Shown: positions 1 through 6,977 of the stretch, one piece after another | Position numbering within the stretch: position 1 is the stretch's first letter | Layout of the letters: every line of letters starts with the position of its first letter | NCBI GenBank assembly: GCA_963829725.1 | Contig: CAWHJW010000013.1 | Coordinates: 1 to 64,000, forward strand | From: RYN-230 sp963829725 | Lineage (GTDB): Bacteria > Actinomycetota > Actinomycetes > Streptosporangiales > Streptosporangiaceae | Direction: 5' to 3' | DNA: 64,000 nt | Translations under genes and position numbers: made by a program | The notes under the pieces: generated by a model | The model's input: only the letters and a program-made list of their open reading frames with translations | The model's database searches: none | What the model was told of the DNA's origin: nothing

Positions 1-5
1 GGGCC

Positions 6-566
6 GTGGCTGATGCGATGAGTGGTGAGCCGGGGCGGCTGCGGACCTTTGGCGAGCGGGAGGTCTACGGCAGTCCTGAGATGTGGTTCGGGCAGGTTGA
101 CGTGGAGTTGCCGGACGGAGAGCGAGTCTGGGAGCACGTCGTCCGTTTACATCGGGTCGCTGTGATGGCGCTGATGGATGGGCAGGACCGGGTGTTGCTG
201 GTCTGGCGGCACCGGTTCCTGGCAGATAGGTGGGGTTGGGAGCTGCCTGGCGGCCTGGTCGATGAGGGGGAAGACCCGGGCGAGGCGGCGGTTCGCGTCG
301 TGGAGCATGCGGCCGGGTACCGGCCGGGGCGGGTGGAGCGTCTGATCACGTTTCAGCCGATGGGTGAGACGGTGGACTGCGAGCATGCGGTGTTCGTCGG
401 CCGGGAGCCTGAGCGGGGAGATGGTCCCGTGGAGGCTGCCAGGGTGGAGTGGGTTCCGCTCGGCTCGGTCCCGCAGCTCATCACCGAAGGGCGGATCTGG
501 AGCGCTCCAACCTTGGTGGCGTTGATGCGGTTGCTGACGTTGGATGGCCCGGCCGTCTCTGCGTGA
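6..566 (+). CDS. Nudix-fold protein with degenerate Nudix box (Pif-like)
   Basis: The product is 186 residues from a GTG at 6; an ATG at 18 is an alternative and the gene could begin before the window. A beta-strand-rich Nudix core is followed by a recognisable box at residues 83-105. The box keeps G83, E89, R97 and G104, but the REUXEE positions read R-V-V-E-H-A, so the canonical metal-binding glutamates are missing. Nudix proteins hydrolyse nucleoside diphosphate derivatives; in pSAM2 a Nudix-motif protein (Pif) blocks incoming transfer. Its position in an AICE fits an exclusion role, but that is inference. Catalysis by the standard Nudix mechanism looks doubtful. Confidence 0.7.
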   Translation: MADAMSGEPGRLRTFGEREVYGSPEMWFGQVDVELPDGERVWEHVVRLHRVAVMALMDGQDRVLLVWRHRFLADRWGWELPGGLVDEGEDPGEAAVRVVEHAAGYRPGRVERLITFQPMGETVDCEHAVFVGREPERGDGPVEAARVEWVPLGSVPQLITEGRIWSAPTLVALMRLLTLDGPAVSA

Positions 567-579
567 GGCTCATGCCACG

Positions 580-1602
580 ATGGTCTGCATGCGTCTGCTT
601 GTGCTGGGGGGAACCAGGTTCGTCGGCTGGGCAATCGCGGCGGCGGCGGTCGGCAACGGGTGGGAGGTTACGACCTTCAACCGGGGCGTGTCGGGCGCCG
701 ACACCCCAGGAGTCCGCGTGCTACGAGGTGACCGGACCCGGGCGGACGATGTTGCCCGGTTAGCAGACGCCGGTCCGTGGGATGCCGTGGTGGATACGTC
801 CGGCTACGTGCCCCGGGAGACGCTTGCGGTCTGTGAGCGCCTGGAACCTGTGGCGGCCTGGTATGTCTTCCTGTCCACGGTGAGCGTCTACCGTGGCTGG
901 CCGGTCGAGCCGCTGTCGGAGCGCTCGGAGGTGCTGTATTGCCCGCCGGATGCCGGGCCTGAGTACGGCGAGGATGTCGAAGACGGACCTACGCGGTATG
1001 GGTACCAGAAGTCCGGGTGCGAGCTGGCGGTGACGCAGACGTTCGGCGCGGACCGCTCGGCCGTCCTGCGGCCCGGGGTGGTGCTTGGCCCGCGGGAGTA
1101 TGTGGGGCGGCTGCCGTGGTGGCTGCGCCGGGTGGCCTCGGGTGGCCGGGTCCTGGCCCCGGGTTCGCCGGACCGGTCGATTCAGCCGGTGGATGTGCGG
1201 GACCTGGCGGCCTTCGCGCTGCACACGGCTGACCGGAGCATCCCGGGCGCCTTTAACGTGGCGGCGCCGATCGGCCGGGAGACGTTCGGGGGCCTGCTCC
1301 GGTCGTGTGCCGAGGTCACCGGGGCGGATGCGGAGTTCGTCTGGGTGCCGGATGCGCAGCTTCTGGCGCTGGGGGTCCGGCAGTGGTCGGAGATGCCGCT
1401 GTGGCGGACTTTCCCGGGTGTCTGGAACGTGGACCCGGGGGCGGCTTTGGCGGCGGGCCTGTCGTGCCGTCCGCTGGCGGCGACTGTGGCGGACACGTGG
1501 TCGTGGCTGCAAGCCAGCGGGGAGGCGCTGGACGACGAGCGGGCGAGCGAGATCGGTATTGCCCGCGAGCGTGAGAGGCAGATCCTCGCCAGCGCCGGTT
1601 AA
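580..1602 (+). CDS. NAD(P)-dependent epimerase/dehydratase (atypical SDR)
   Basis: The Rossmann fold begins directly at the N-terminus with the motif GGTRFVG, preceded by a hydrophobic strand. A catalytic Ser lies in the STVSVY segment, and a YxxxK motif (YGYQK) occurs near residue 146. The length of 340 residues fits sugar-nucleotide epimerase relatives. The start is ATG 580 (ATG 589 also possible), 13 bases after the Nudix stop, so the two genes are probably cotranscribed. Its stop overlaps the stop of the convergent regulator by four bases. Such epimerases occur as cargo in AICEs; the substrate cannot be read from the sequence. Confidence 0.75.
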   Translation: MVCMRLLVLGGTRFVGWAIAAAAVGNGWEVTTFNRGVSGADTPGVRVLRGDRTRADDVARLADAGPWDAVVDTSGYVPRETLAVCERLEPVAAWYVFLSTVSVYRGWPVEPLSERSEVLYCPPDAGPEYGEDVEDGPTRYGYQKSGCELAVTQTFGADRSAVLRPGVVLGPREYVGRLPWWLRRVASGGRVLAPGSPDRSIQPVDVRDLAAFALHTADRSIPGAFNVAAPIGRETFGGLLRSCAEVTGADAEFVWVPDAQLLALGVRQWSEMPLWRTFPGVWNVDPGAALAAGLSCRPLAATVADTWSWLQASGEALDDERASEIGIARERERQILASAG

Positions 1603-2966
1603 CGCTGGCGGGCGCCTGGCAGCTCGGCTGCATGTCCGGTGTCGAGCCAGTGGCCGATCTCGTCGGCGAGCTGGCGGGCTGGGCCGTTCCCGGCCCAGGG
1701 ACGGGTGAGCAGTGTCGTCTGTGTCCGGGTCAGCCGGCCCGCCAGGGACACGTTGCGGACTGCAGGCGGTTGGGCGAGGACTGGCTTGATGGCCTCTGCG
1801 CTGGCGTCCAGGTCGTTGTTCAGCAGGCAGGCCGTGGCGAGGTCGATCCGGGCGCCGTCGATCTGGGACAGCGGGCGCCTGGGTCCTGGGAGCGCGGTCA
1901 GTTCGGCTAGGGCGGACCGGGCTGCTACGGATGCTTCATGGCCGTCACCGAGGTCCAGCCAGGCAGCAGCGGCGCACGCGGCTGCGCGGGCGTGGCCGAA
2001 AGCGAACTCGCCGCCTACTTCTTCGCTGAGTGAGTCCAGGTGGCGGTCTGCGTCGTCCTGGTCCCTGCGTGCCGAGGCGAGCACGTCGGCTACGGATGCG
2101 TTATCTCCGAGCAGGGCGTAGGAGCGGGAGGCGATGTAGCGGAGCCGGGCCCGGGGTTCGCCTGGCGGGGCCAGGTGCATGCCGTGCTGGTAATGGCTGA
2201 GGGCGATGTCGGGCTCACAGCGCCAGTTGGCCAGCAGGGCAGCCAGGCCAACGGTCCATGCCTGTAATGAAGAGTGGCCCGCCAGGGATGCGTACGACAC
2301 GGCGGATTTCGCCAGGGCGTCGGATTCGTTCCAGTGGTTGAGGTCGAAGGCGCTGGAGGCCATCAGGGCCGTGGCCTGGCCGCAAACGACGTACAAGTCA
2401 GACAAGACGCTGGGACGGCGTGTGCGCTCCGCCAGGTCGAGCGCACAGGTACGGACGTGGCGGGCGGCGGTGAAGATATCCAGCGCTGGGCGGTTGGCGG
2501 CTCTCGCGATTTCTAGGGATTCCCGCCACAGGGAGGCGAGGGATTCCGGATCAAATTCCGCTGCGAGCCGCAGGCTTTCGGCGGACACCTCGTCGGCAGC
2601 GGCGGTAATGACGTCTTCGGCTGGGAGATGGTCTTCTCGCTGTCTGGCCTGCCGTTGACCTTCACTCACGGTTGCCTTCGAAGCTACTCCGAGGATGGCG
2701 CGGGCGGGGTCGGGCATGTTCAGGGCATCGGCGTAGCGGGCGAATACCGCCAGGCTCTTGATCTTCTGGACCCCGCGGATGAGGTCGCTGATCTTTGGCT
2801 GGGTCGTGCCGCAGGCGGTGGCGATCTGGGTCTGGCTGGCCCCGGTGTGCTGGTGGATCAGCAGCAGGAGCTTTCCCATAGCCCGCTCGCGCAGCGCCGC
2901 GATGGTCTCGGGCCGCTGCCAGAACGGGTCCGGGATCGCGAGTAAGTCGGTTCCGCGGCCGGGCAT
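1599..2966 (-). CDS. XRE-family helix-turn-helix regulator with helical (TPR-like) repeats
   Basis: The 455-residue product has a Cro/C1-type helix-turn-helix at about residues 33-85 (motif TQIATACGTTQPKISDLIRG). A long Ala/Leu-rich alpha-helical region follows, with TPR-like spacing up to the C-terminus. This is the layout of actinobacterial XRE regulators with a ligand- or peptide-sensing C-terminal domain. It is divergent from the small gene at 3083, and overlapping inverted repeats lie between them (3018-3051), which suggests autoregulation. It converges on the epimerase. A role in controlling element genes is likely but not demonstrated. Confidence 0.75.
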   Translation of the reverse strand: MPGRGTDLLAIPDPFWQRPETIAALRERAMGKLLLLIHQHTGASQTQIATACGTTQPKISDLIRGVQKIKSLAVFARYADALNMPDPARAILGVASKATVSEGQRQARQREDHLPAEDVITAAADEVSAESLRLAAEFDPESLASLWRESLEIARAANRPALDIFTAARHVRTCALDLAERTRRPSVLSDLYVVCGQATALMASSAFDLNHWNESDALAKSAVSYASLAGHSSLQAWTVGLAALLANWRCEPDIALSHYQHGMHLAPPGEPRARLRYIASRSYALLGDNASVADVLASARRDQDDADRHLDSLSEEVGGEFAFGHARAAACAAAAWLDLGDGHEASVAARSALAELTALPGPRRPLSQIDGARIDLATACLLNNDLDASAEAIKPVLAQPPAVRNVSLAGRLTRTQTTLLTRPWAGNGPARQLADEIGHWLDTGHAAELPGARQR

Positions 2967-3017
2967 GCACTCGTCCGTTCGATGCGCGTCATTGCTGGGT
3001 CACTGCTCGTGATCCTA

Positions 3018-3051
3018 TATCCCATCCCGGGATACGCCAGCGTGGGATGGG
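3018..3051. promoter_or_regulatory. Overlapping inverted repeats in the divergent promoter region
   Basis: Two inverted repeats overlap. TATCCC (3018-3023) pairs with GGGATA (3029-3034), and CCCATCCC (3021-3028) pairs with GGGATGGG (3044-3051). They lie 50-85 bases upstream of the XRE regulator start and 30-65 bases upstream of the GTG at 3083. This is a natural operator position for the XRE protein. Function is inferred from position and symmetry only. Confidence 0.5.
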
Positions 3052-3082
3052 TTACCGCGCGGCTGCCCGAGATCGTGGAACG

Positions 3083-3250
3083 GTGACAGATGCACTCAAG
3101 GCCGAGGTTGCCGATTGCCCGTCGTGCCGGGGGCGCGGGTGGAAGTTACGCCGTTCGCGCCGCGTGATGGTGGCCGCGCTGATGCGCGGGCAGACCGAAC
3201 CCAAGCGGGTCACTTGCCTGGACTGTGGGGGGTCTGGCCATGCCCGGTAG
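3083..3250 (+). CDS. Mini-protein with two DnaJ-type CxxCxGxG zinc motifs
   Basis: This 55-residue product carries CPSCRGRG near the N-terminus and CLDCGGSG at the C-terminus, separated by a basic Arg-rich stretch. Two CxxCxGxG motifs form one zinc site in the central domain of DnaJ, so this looks like half a DnaJ zinc finger as a stand-alone protein. GTG 3083 is preferred over GTG 3047 because the latter falls inside the inverted-repeat operator. The gene overlaps the following ATPase gene by 11 bases. Function is unknown; nucleic-acid or protein binding is plausible. Confidence 0.6.
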   Translation: MTDALKAEVADCPSCRGRGWKLRRSRRVMVAALMRGQTEPKRVTCLDCGGSGHAR

Positions 3251-3647
3251 TCAGGCAGCCACGCTGGCGCAGCTCTGGTTCCCCGGGCAGGCTTCGGCGG
3301 TCGGCCAGGCGCGGCGCTTCGTGGCCAGCGTCGTCGGTGAGGACTTCCCCGCCCTTGATGACCTCCTGGTCCTCGTAAGCGAGGTGGCGGCCAACGCGGT
3401 CAAGCACACCGCCTCCGGAGACGGCGGCGCGTTCGAGATCGTCGTCTGGGTGAACGAGGGCGCGGTCCGTGTGGAGGTGGGCGACCAGGGCGGCTCGTCC
3501 GAACCCAGCCTGGCCGACGACGGCGTATCGGCGGATGCCCTGACCGGCGGGCGGGGTCTGCGGATCGTGGATGCGCTGGCCGCTCAGTGGGGGCATGCGG
3601 GCGATGAGCTGGGGCGCGTCGTCTGGTTTGAGGTGGAATGCCCGTGA
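3240..3647 (+). CDS. GHKL-type ATP-binding protein (RsbW-like anti-sigma kinase family)
   Basis: A single HATPase_c domain fills the 135 residues. The N box is EVAANAVKHT, the G1 box contains the D-x-G motif in VGDQGG, and the G2 box is GGRGLRIVDAL. This is the stand-alone serine kinase/anti-sigma family common in actinobacteria. ATG 3240 is chosen because a G-rich ribosome site ends nine bases upstream; the start overlaps the end of the zinc mini-protein gene. The next small gene overlaps its stop, so the three form a translationally coupled unit. The partner sigma factor or antagonist is not visible in the window. Confidence 0.8.
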   Translation: MPGSQAATLAQLWFPGQASAVGQARRFVASVVGEDFPALDDLLVLVSEVAANAVKHTASGDGGAFEIVVWVNEGAVRVEVGDQGGSSEPSLADDGVSADALTGGRGLRIVDALAAQWGHAGDELGRVVWFEVECP

Positions 3648-3916
3648 GCGCGGGTGCCTCGTCGCTGCGGTTCGCGGTGCCTGAGCGGCACCGGTTCCGC
3701 GAGCTGCAGGCGCTGGAAGACGCGGTCAACTACCGGCTCGCGCGCCTGATGGCGCCATGCCTGGAGTGCGGGCCTGGCCAGGCGGGTAACCGGTGTGATG
3801 AGCATGCGTGTGACGTGGACTTGATCGCCGGGTACCTGGAAGCGGCGCAGTCCATCATGGCCGAGCTGTCCCGGGCCGCCCGCGAGCAAGCTGCTGGCAG
3901 CGGGCGGCGGGGATAG
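3644..3916 (+). CDS. Small Cys-rich hypothetical protein of the element
   Basis: The 90-residue product is not a family I recognise with certainty. It is mostly helical, with a Cys/His cluster in the middle (CLEC, then C, then CDEHAC) that could bind zinc. The start is GTG 3644, which overlaps the previous stop in a GTGA arrangement and has GAGG at 3630-3633 as ribosome site; an ATG at 3638 is too close to that site. Its coupling to the ATPase gene suggests a joint function. Confidence 0.6.
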   Translation: MSAGASSLRFAVPERHRFRELQALEDAVNYRLARLMAPCLECGPGQAGNRCDEHACDVDLIAGYLEAAQSIMAELSRAAREQAAGSGRRG

Positions 3917-3924
3917 GCAGAGGC

Positions 3925-3969
3925 GTGACAGCTCGGCTGCCCATGCGCTAATCTGCTTGGGTAGCCAAG
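3925..3969 (+). promoter_or_regulatory. Promoter and KorSA-like operator of the GntR gene
   Basis: A -35 GTGACA (3925-3930) and a -10 TAATCT (3949-3954) are spaced by 18 bases. The palindrome CTTGGGTAGCCAAG (3956-3969) follows at the predicted transcription start. The same CTTGR-N4-CCAAG pattern occurs twice before the Pra-like gene. A repressor bound here would block its own transcription, as KorSA does in pSAM2. Promoter elements are matched by eye. Confidence 0.6.
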
Positions 3970-4006
3970 TGCGTGGCTGCCTGTCTACGCCGTGTGAGGC
4001 GCTGTC

Positions 4007-4738
4007 ATGCCGTATGAGTACACGCCGCCGAAGTACGCGCAGGTGATCGCGGAGCTGCAGCGGCGGATCGAGAGCGGTGAGTACCCGCCCGGGTCGCTGA
4101 TGCCCAGCGAGCATCAGCTTTCCGGTGAGTTCGGGATCGCCCGGCCGACCGTGGTGCGGGCACTGCGGGTGCTGCGGCAGGAGGGCTGGATTGAGACGCA
4201 GCAGGGCAAGGGCAGTTTCGTCCGCGGCCGTCCCGCCCTCGCCGGAGTCACCGCCGACCGCCGCGGGCAGGGAGAACTGGACCGGGACGAGGCCCGGGAA
4301 GGTGGCGAGCTGGTCAGCACTGGCCTGGCTGCCCCGCCTCGCCGGATCGCCGCGCTGCTGGGCTGGCCGGAAGACCAGGAGCTGGTGTGCCGCAGGCGGC
4401 TGATCCGCCTCGACGGCGAACCCTCCGAGCTGGTGACCTGGTGGTTCCCGCCGGAGCTGGCGGACGCTACCGGCCTGACTGAGCCTGGCCCTGTGCGCGG
4501 GAGTGTGCGGGCGCTGCTGGCCCGGCAGAAAGGCGTCCGGGTGGATCATGTGGTCGAGCAGGTGACTGCCCGCCACCCGGCCCCGCATGAGGTGAAGCTG
4601 CTGGGGATCACTAGGTCGGCGCCGGTCCTGGCGCTGTATGTGGTGGCCCGGGATGCGTCCGGTGGGCCGCTGTTCGCGCTGGATGTGGCGATGCCGGGGG
4701 ATCTGCACAAGCTGGAGGACGCCTACCCGGTGGGGTAG
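4007..4738 (+). CDS. GntR/HutC-family repressor (KorSA-like)
   Basis: The 243-residue protein has an N-terminal winged helix (about residues 5-75, with the GntR signature around LMPSEHQLSGEFGIARPT) and a C-terminal UTRA ligand-binding domain (about 95-235). In pSAM2, the GntR protein KorSA represses its own gene and pra, keeping the element integrated. Here the same logic is supported by matching 14-bp palindromes at 3956, 4765 and 4804. A ribosome site GTGAGG lies 8-13 bases before ATG 4007. What ligand the UTRA domain reads is not visible. Confidence 0.88.
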   Translation: MPYEYTPPKYAQVIAELQRRIESGEYPPGSLMPSEHQLSGEFGIARPTVVRALRVLRQEGWIETQQGKGSFVRGRPALAGVTADRRGQGELDRDEAREGGELVSTGLAAPPRRIAALLGWPEDQELVCRRRLIRLDGEPSELVTWWFPPELADATGLTEPGPVRGSVRALLARQKGVRVDHVVEQVTARHPAPHEVKLLGITRSAPVLALYVVARDASGGPLFALDVAMPGDLHKLEDAYPVG

Positions 4739-4764
4739 AAGTCCCTTCCCTCGACTGCTGATTG

Positions 4765-4817
4765 CTTGACTAACCAAGTTGCCTGACCGTACCTTGGTCC
4801 CAGCTTGGATAACCAAG
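4765..4817 (+). promoter_or_regulatory. Double operator and promoter of the Pra-like gene
   Basis: Two 14-bp palindromes, CTTGACTAACCAAG (4765-4778) and CTTGGATAACCAAG (4804-4817), bracket a promoter with -35 TTGACT (4766-4771) and -10 TACCTT (4790-4795), 18-base spacing. The first palindrome covers the -35 box and the second covers the expected start of transcription. Both match the operator before the GntR gene, so the GntR protein is the predicted repressor of this promoter. Confidence 0.65.
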
Positions 4818-4840
4818 CAGTCAAGCAATCTGGAGGGTTC

Positions 4841-5251
4841 ATGGCAGTACAGGGTCCGATCCCCGTCGAGTTCGCATCGGTGTTCCCGCGTGGGGTGTTC
4901 GCGGTGGGGCCGTTCGAGCCGGTCCGGGACTTCGAGGCGTCTAAGGGCGGCCGGTTCGTCCAGTCCAAGGACAAGGCGTCGGGGCTGCCGCTGTGGCAGG
5001 TCGATGTCATCGACGCCGACCCGGCGGCGCGGGACAAGACGGTGCGGGTCAAGGTCGCGGCGCCGGACCAGCCGGTGCTGCCCGCGCCGCATCCGGGGAT
5101 GCCATTCGTGCCGGTGGAGTTCGCCGGGCTGACGGTCACCCCGTACGTGAACCAGGCCGGGCGGCTGGCCTACTCCCTCAAGGCCACCGGGGTCCGCCCC
5201 GCAGGCAGGCAGGGCCGGGCTACCCCGGAGGGCCGGGACACGGCGGCATGA
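4841..5251 (+). CDS. pra: Pra-like activator of element replication, integration and excision
   Basis: The 136-residue product resembles the conserved small proteins annotated as plasmid replication/integration/excision activators in actinomycete elements (N-terminal MAVQGPIPVEF and a central WQVDVIDAD segment). In pSAM2, Pra switches on rep-xis-int. ATG 4841 has a strong GGAGGG ribosome site at 4832-4837. The gene lies between the GntR repressor and traB, behind a doubly operated promoter, which fits the pSAM2 circuit. A direct molecular activity is not evident from motifs; the name rests on family resemblance from memory and on context. Confidence 0.6.
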   Translation: MAVQGPIPVEFASVFPRGVFAVGPFEPVRDFEASKGGRFVQSKDKASGLPLWQVDVIDADPAARDKTVRVKVAAPDQPVLPAPHPGMPFVPVEFAGLTVTPYVNQAGRLAYSLKATGVRPAGRQGRATPEGRDTAA

Positions 5252-5271
5252 GCAGGACGGCATGAGCAGGT

Positions 5272-5303
5272 GGGGCGGCAGGAACAGCCATTCCTGCCGC
5301 CCC
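5272..5303 (+). terminator. Perfect 13-bp hairpin after the Pra-like gene
   Basis: GGGGCGGCAGGAA (5272-5284) pairs perfectly with TTCCTGCCGCCCC (5291-5303) around a 6-base loop. It lies between the Pra-like stop and the traB start. No T-run follows, so it may be a GC-type terminator, an attenuator or an mRNA stabiliser separating pra from the transfer-replication genes. Confidence 0.6.
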
Positions 5304-5346
5304 GGTATCTCCCCAGGTCAGCAACCCGTAGAGAGGGCTCCATCCT

Positions 5347-6798
5347 ATGCGTGAGTTCACGGGCGAGCAGATCGCCCAGGTAGACAACGCTGATCCATTC
5401 GCGGCCCCGGTATGGCGCTCACCCGTGCACCGGACCCCCGAATGGATCATCTGGCTGGTCCAGCTCATCCGGCTCCTATTCCGGGTGACCTGGTTCCTGA
5501 TCCGCCACCCGCTGCTGGACGCTGCGGCCGGGACCGTGATCCTCACCTGGGTCAAGGCGGGCTGGCCGGGCGTCGTGGTCCTGGTCAACGTCACCGCCGC
5601 TGCGCTGGTGACACTGCGGCTGTGGTGGCCGGACTGGTTCGCCCGGCTGGTCACGGTGCCGCTGCGGTGCCGGTGGCGGTGGCTGGCCTACCGGCGCCGC
5701 TGGCAAGCCGTCATGACCATCAGCGGCCTGGCCCCCACCTACCGGGGCCGGGTCACCCTGCCCGTGCTCGGCAACGTCCAGGCCGGTGCCTGCGCCGACC
5801 TGGTGACCGTCCGGCTCGTCTCCGGGCAGTCGCCGAAGGCGTTCGCGGACCGGGTGGAAGCGCTGGCGCACGGGTTCGGGGTCCGGTCCTGCCGTATCCG
5901 CACTGCCCGGCCGGGCCTGGTCGTCCTGGAACTGGTCCGGCGGGATGCGCTCGCGGCCGTCATTCCGGCAATGCCCATCCCGGCGGCGACGGATCTGCGG
6001 GCGCTGCTGGTCGGGCGGCGGGAAGACGGCGAGGCGTTCACGATCCGGCTGCATGGAACGCATCTGCTGATCGCGGGCGCGACCGGCGCAGGGAAAGGCT
6101 CCTACCTGTGGAGCCTGGTGCGGGCCATGCTGCCCGGGATGGCCTCGGGGCTGGTGCGGGTTCATGCGTGTGACCCGAAGCTGATGGAGCTGGCGTTCGG
6201 CCGGGCCATGTTCGAGAAGTTCGGCAAGTACGCCGCCGACCCGGCCGACATCGCCGCCCTGCTCGAAGCCGACGTCCGCAATATGCAGGACCGGGCCGCA
6301 CGGTTCGCGGGCCGCCAGCGCGACCACCAGCCAACCGCGGCGGACCCGTTCGTGGTGGTGCTGGTCGATGAGGTGGCGTTCCTGACCGCCTACCAGGCCG
6401 ACCGGAAGCTCAAAGACCGCATCCTCGCCGCCTTAGCCACCCTGACCAAGCAAGGCCGGGCGGTCGGCTACAGCGTCGTCGCCGCGCTCCAGGACCCCCG
6501 CAAAGAGGTCCTGAACATCCGCAACCTGTTCCCCGACAAGATCGCGCTACGCCTCGATGAACCGGCGCAGGCGGACCTGGTGCTCGGCGACGGCGCCCAC
6601 GATCGCGGTGCGGTGTGCGAGGACATTTCCGCCGACCCGGCCACGGGCGCTGGTGTCGGGTTCGTGCGGCTGGAGACCGATCCCGACCCGGTGCGGGTGC
6701 GGGCCGCGTTCGTCACCGACGACGACATCCACGCCATGACCGCCGCGCTCACTGACCCGGCTGGGGAGCCCGCCCCGGCGGCAGGCGAGGCGCGATGA
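5347..6798 (+). CDS. FtsK/SpoIIIE-family DNA translocase, conjugal transfer (TraB/TraSA-like)
   Basis: The 483-residue protein has N-terminal hydrophobic segments (about residues 30-100) and a RecA-like motor domain. Walker A reads GATGAGKGS near residue 244, and Walker B VVVLVDEVAF lies near residues 337-346. Septal translocases of this type move double-stranded element DNA between hyphae and are the single essential transfer protein of AICEs. It likely acts at the membrane as a ring hexamer. Its stop overlaps the next start (ATGA), opening a chain of four overlapping genes ending in xis. Confidence 0.9.
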   Translation: MREFTGEQIAQVDNADPFAAPVWRSPVHRTPEWIIWLVQLIRLLFRVTWFLIRHPLLDAAAGTVILTWVKAGWPGVVVLVNVTAAALVTLRLWWPDWFARLVTVPLRCRWRWLAYRRRWQAVMTISGLAPTYRGRVTLPVLGNVQAGACADLVTVRLVSGQSPKAFADRVEALAHGFGVRSCRIRTARPGLVVLELVRRDALAAVIPAMPIPAATDLRALLVGRREDGEAFTIRLHGTHLLIAGATGAGKGSYLWSLVRAMLPGMASGLVRVHACDPKLMELAFGRAMFEKFGKYAADPADIAALLEADVRNMQDRAARFAGRQRDHQPTAADPFVVVLVDEVAFLTAYQADRKLKDRILAALATLTKQGRAVGYSVVAALQDPRKEVLNIRNLFPDKIALRLDEPAQADLVLGDGAHDRGAVCEDISADPATGAGVGFVRLETDPDPVRVRAAFVTDDDIHAMTAALTDPAGEPAPAAGEAR

Positions 6799-6977
6799 GC
6801 GTCGGCTGGCTCTCGTCTGAGGACTGCCCGGACTGCGGTGGCCCCCTGCTCGATGTCAGCACCGATGAGCGGTTCATCACCCTGGAGTGCCCCGGCTGCG
6901 GCTTCCGCACCCGCTGGCACGCCACCCCGCCCACTCCTGACCCCGACCCTGACCCCGGCGAGATGGAGGCTGAATGA
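6795..6977 (+). CDS. Small zinc-ribbon protein between traB and rep
   Basis: The 60-residue product has two CxxC knuckles (CPDC and CPGC) 20-odd residues apart and an acidic, Pro/Asp-rich tail. It overlaps traB and rep by four bases on either side, so it is translated as part of the same unit. A small zinc ribbon could mediate DNA or protein contacts during replication or transfer. No specific function is known to me. Confidence 0.7.
   Translation: MSVGWLSSEDCPDCGGPLLDVSTDERFITLECPGCGFRTRWHATPPTPDPDPDPGEMEAE

Noticed and set aside
1..600. Left attachment site of the element.
   Set aside because: No copy of the tRNA-Pro 3' sequence was found in the left part of the window; it may lie upstream.
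3584..5263. A 559-codon open frame on the minus strand over the GntR and Pra-like genes.
   Set aside because: It is His/Arg/Pro-rich antisense sequence typical of GC-rich DNA, with clear genes on the other strand.
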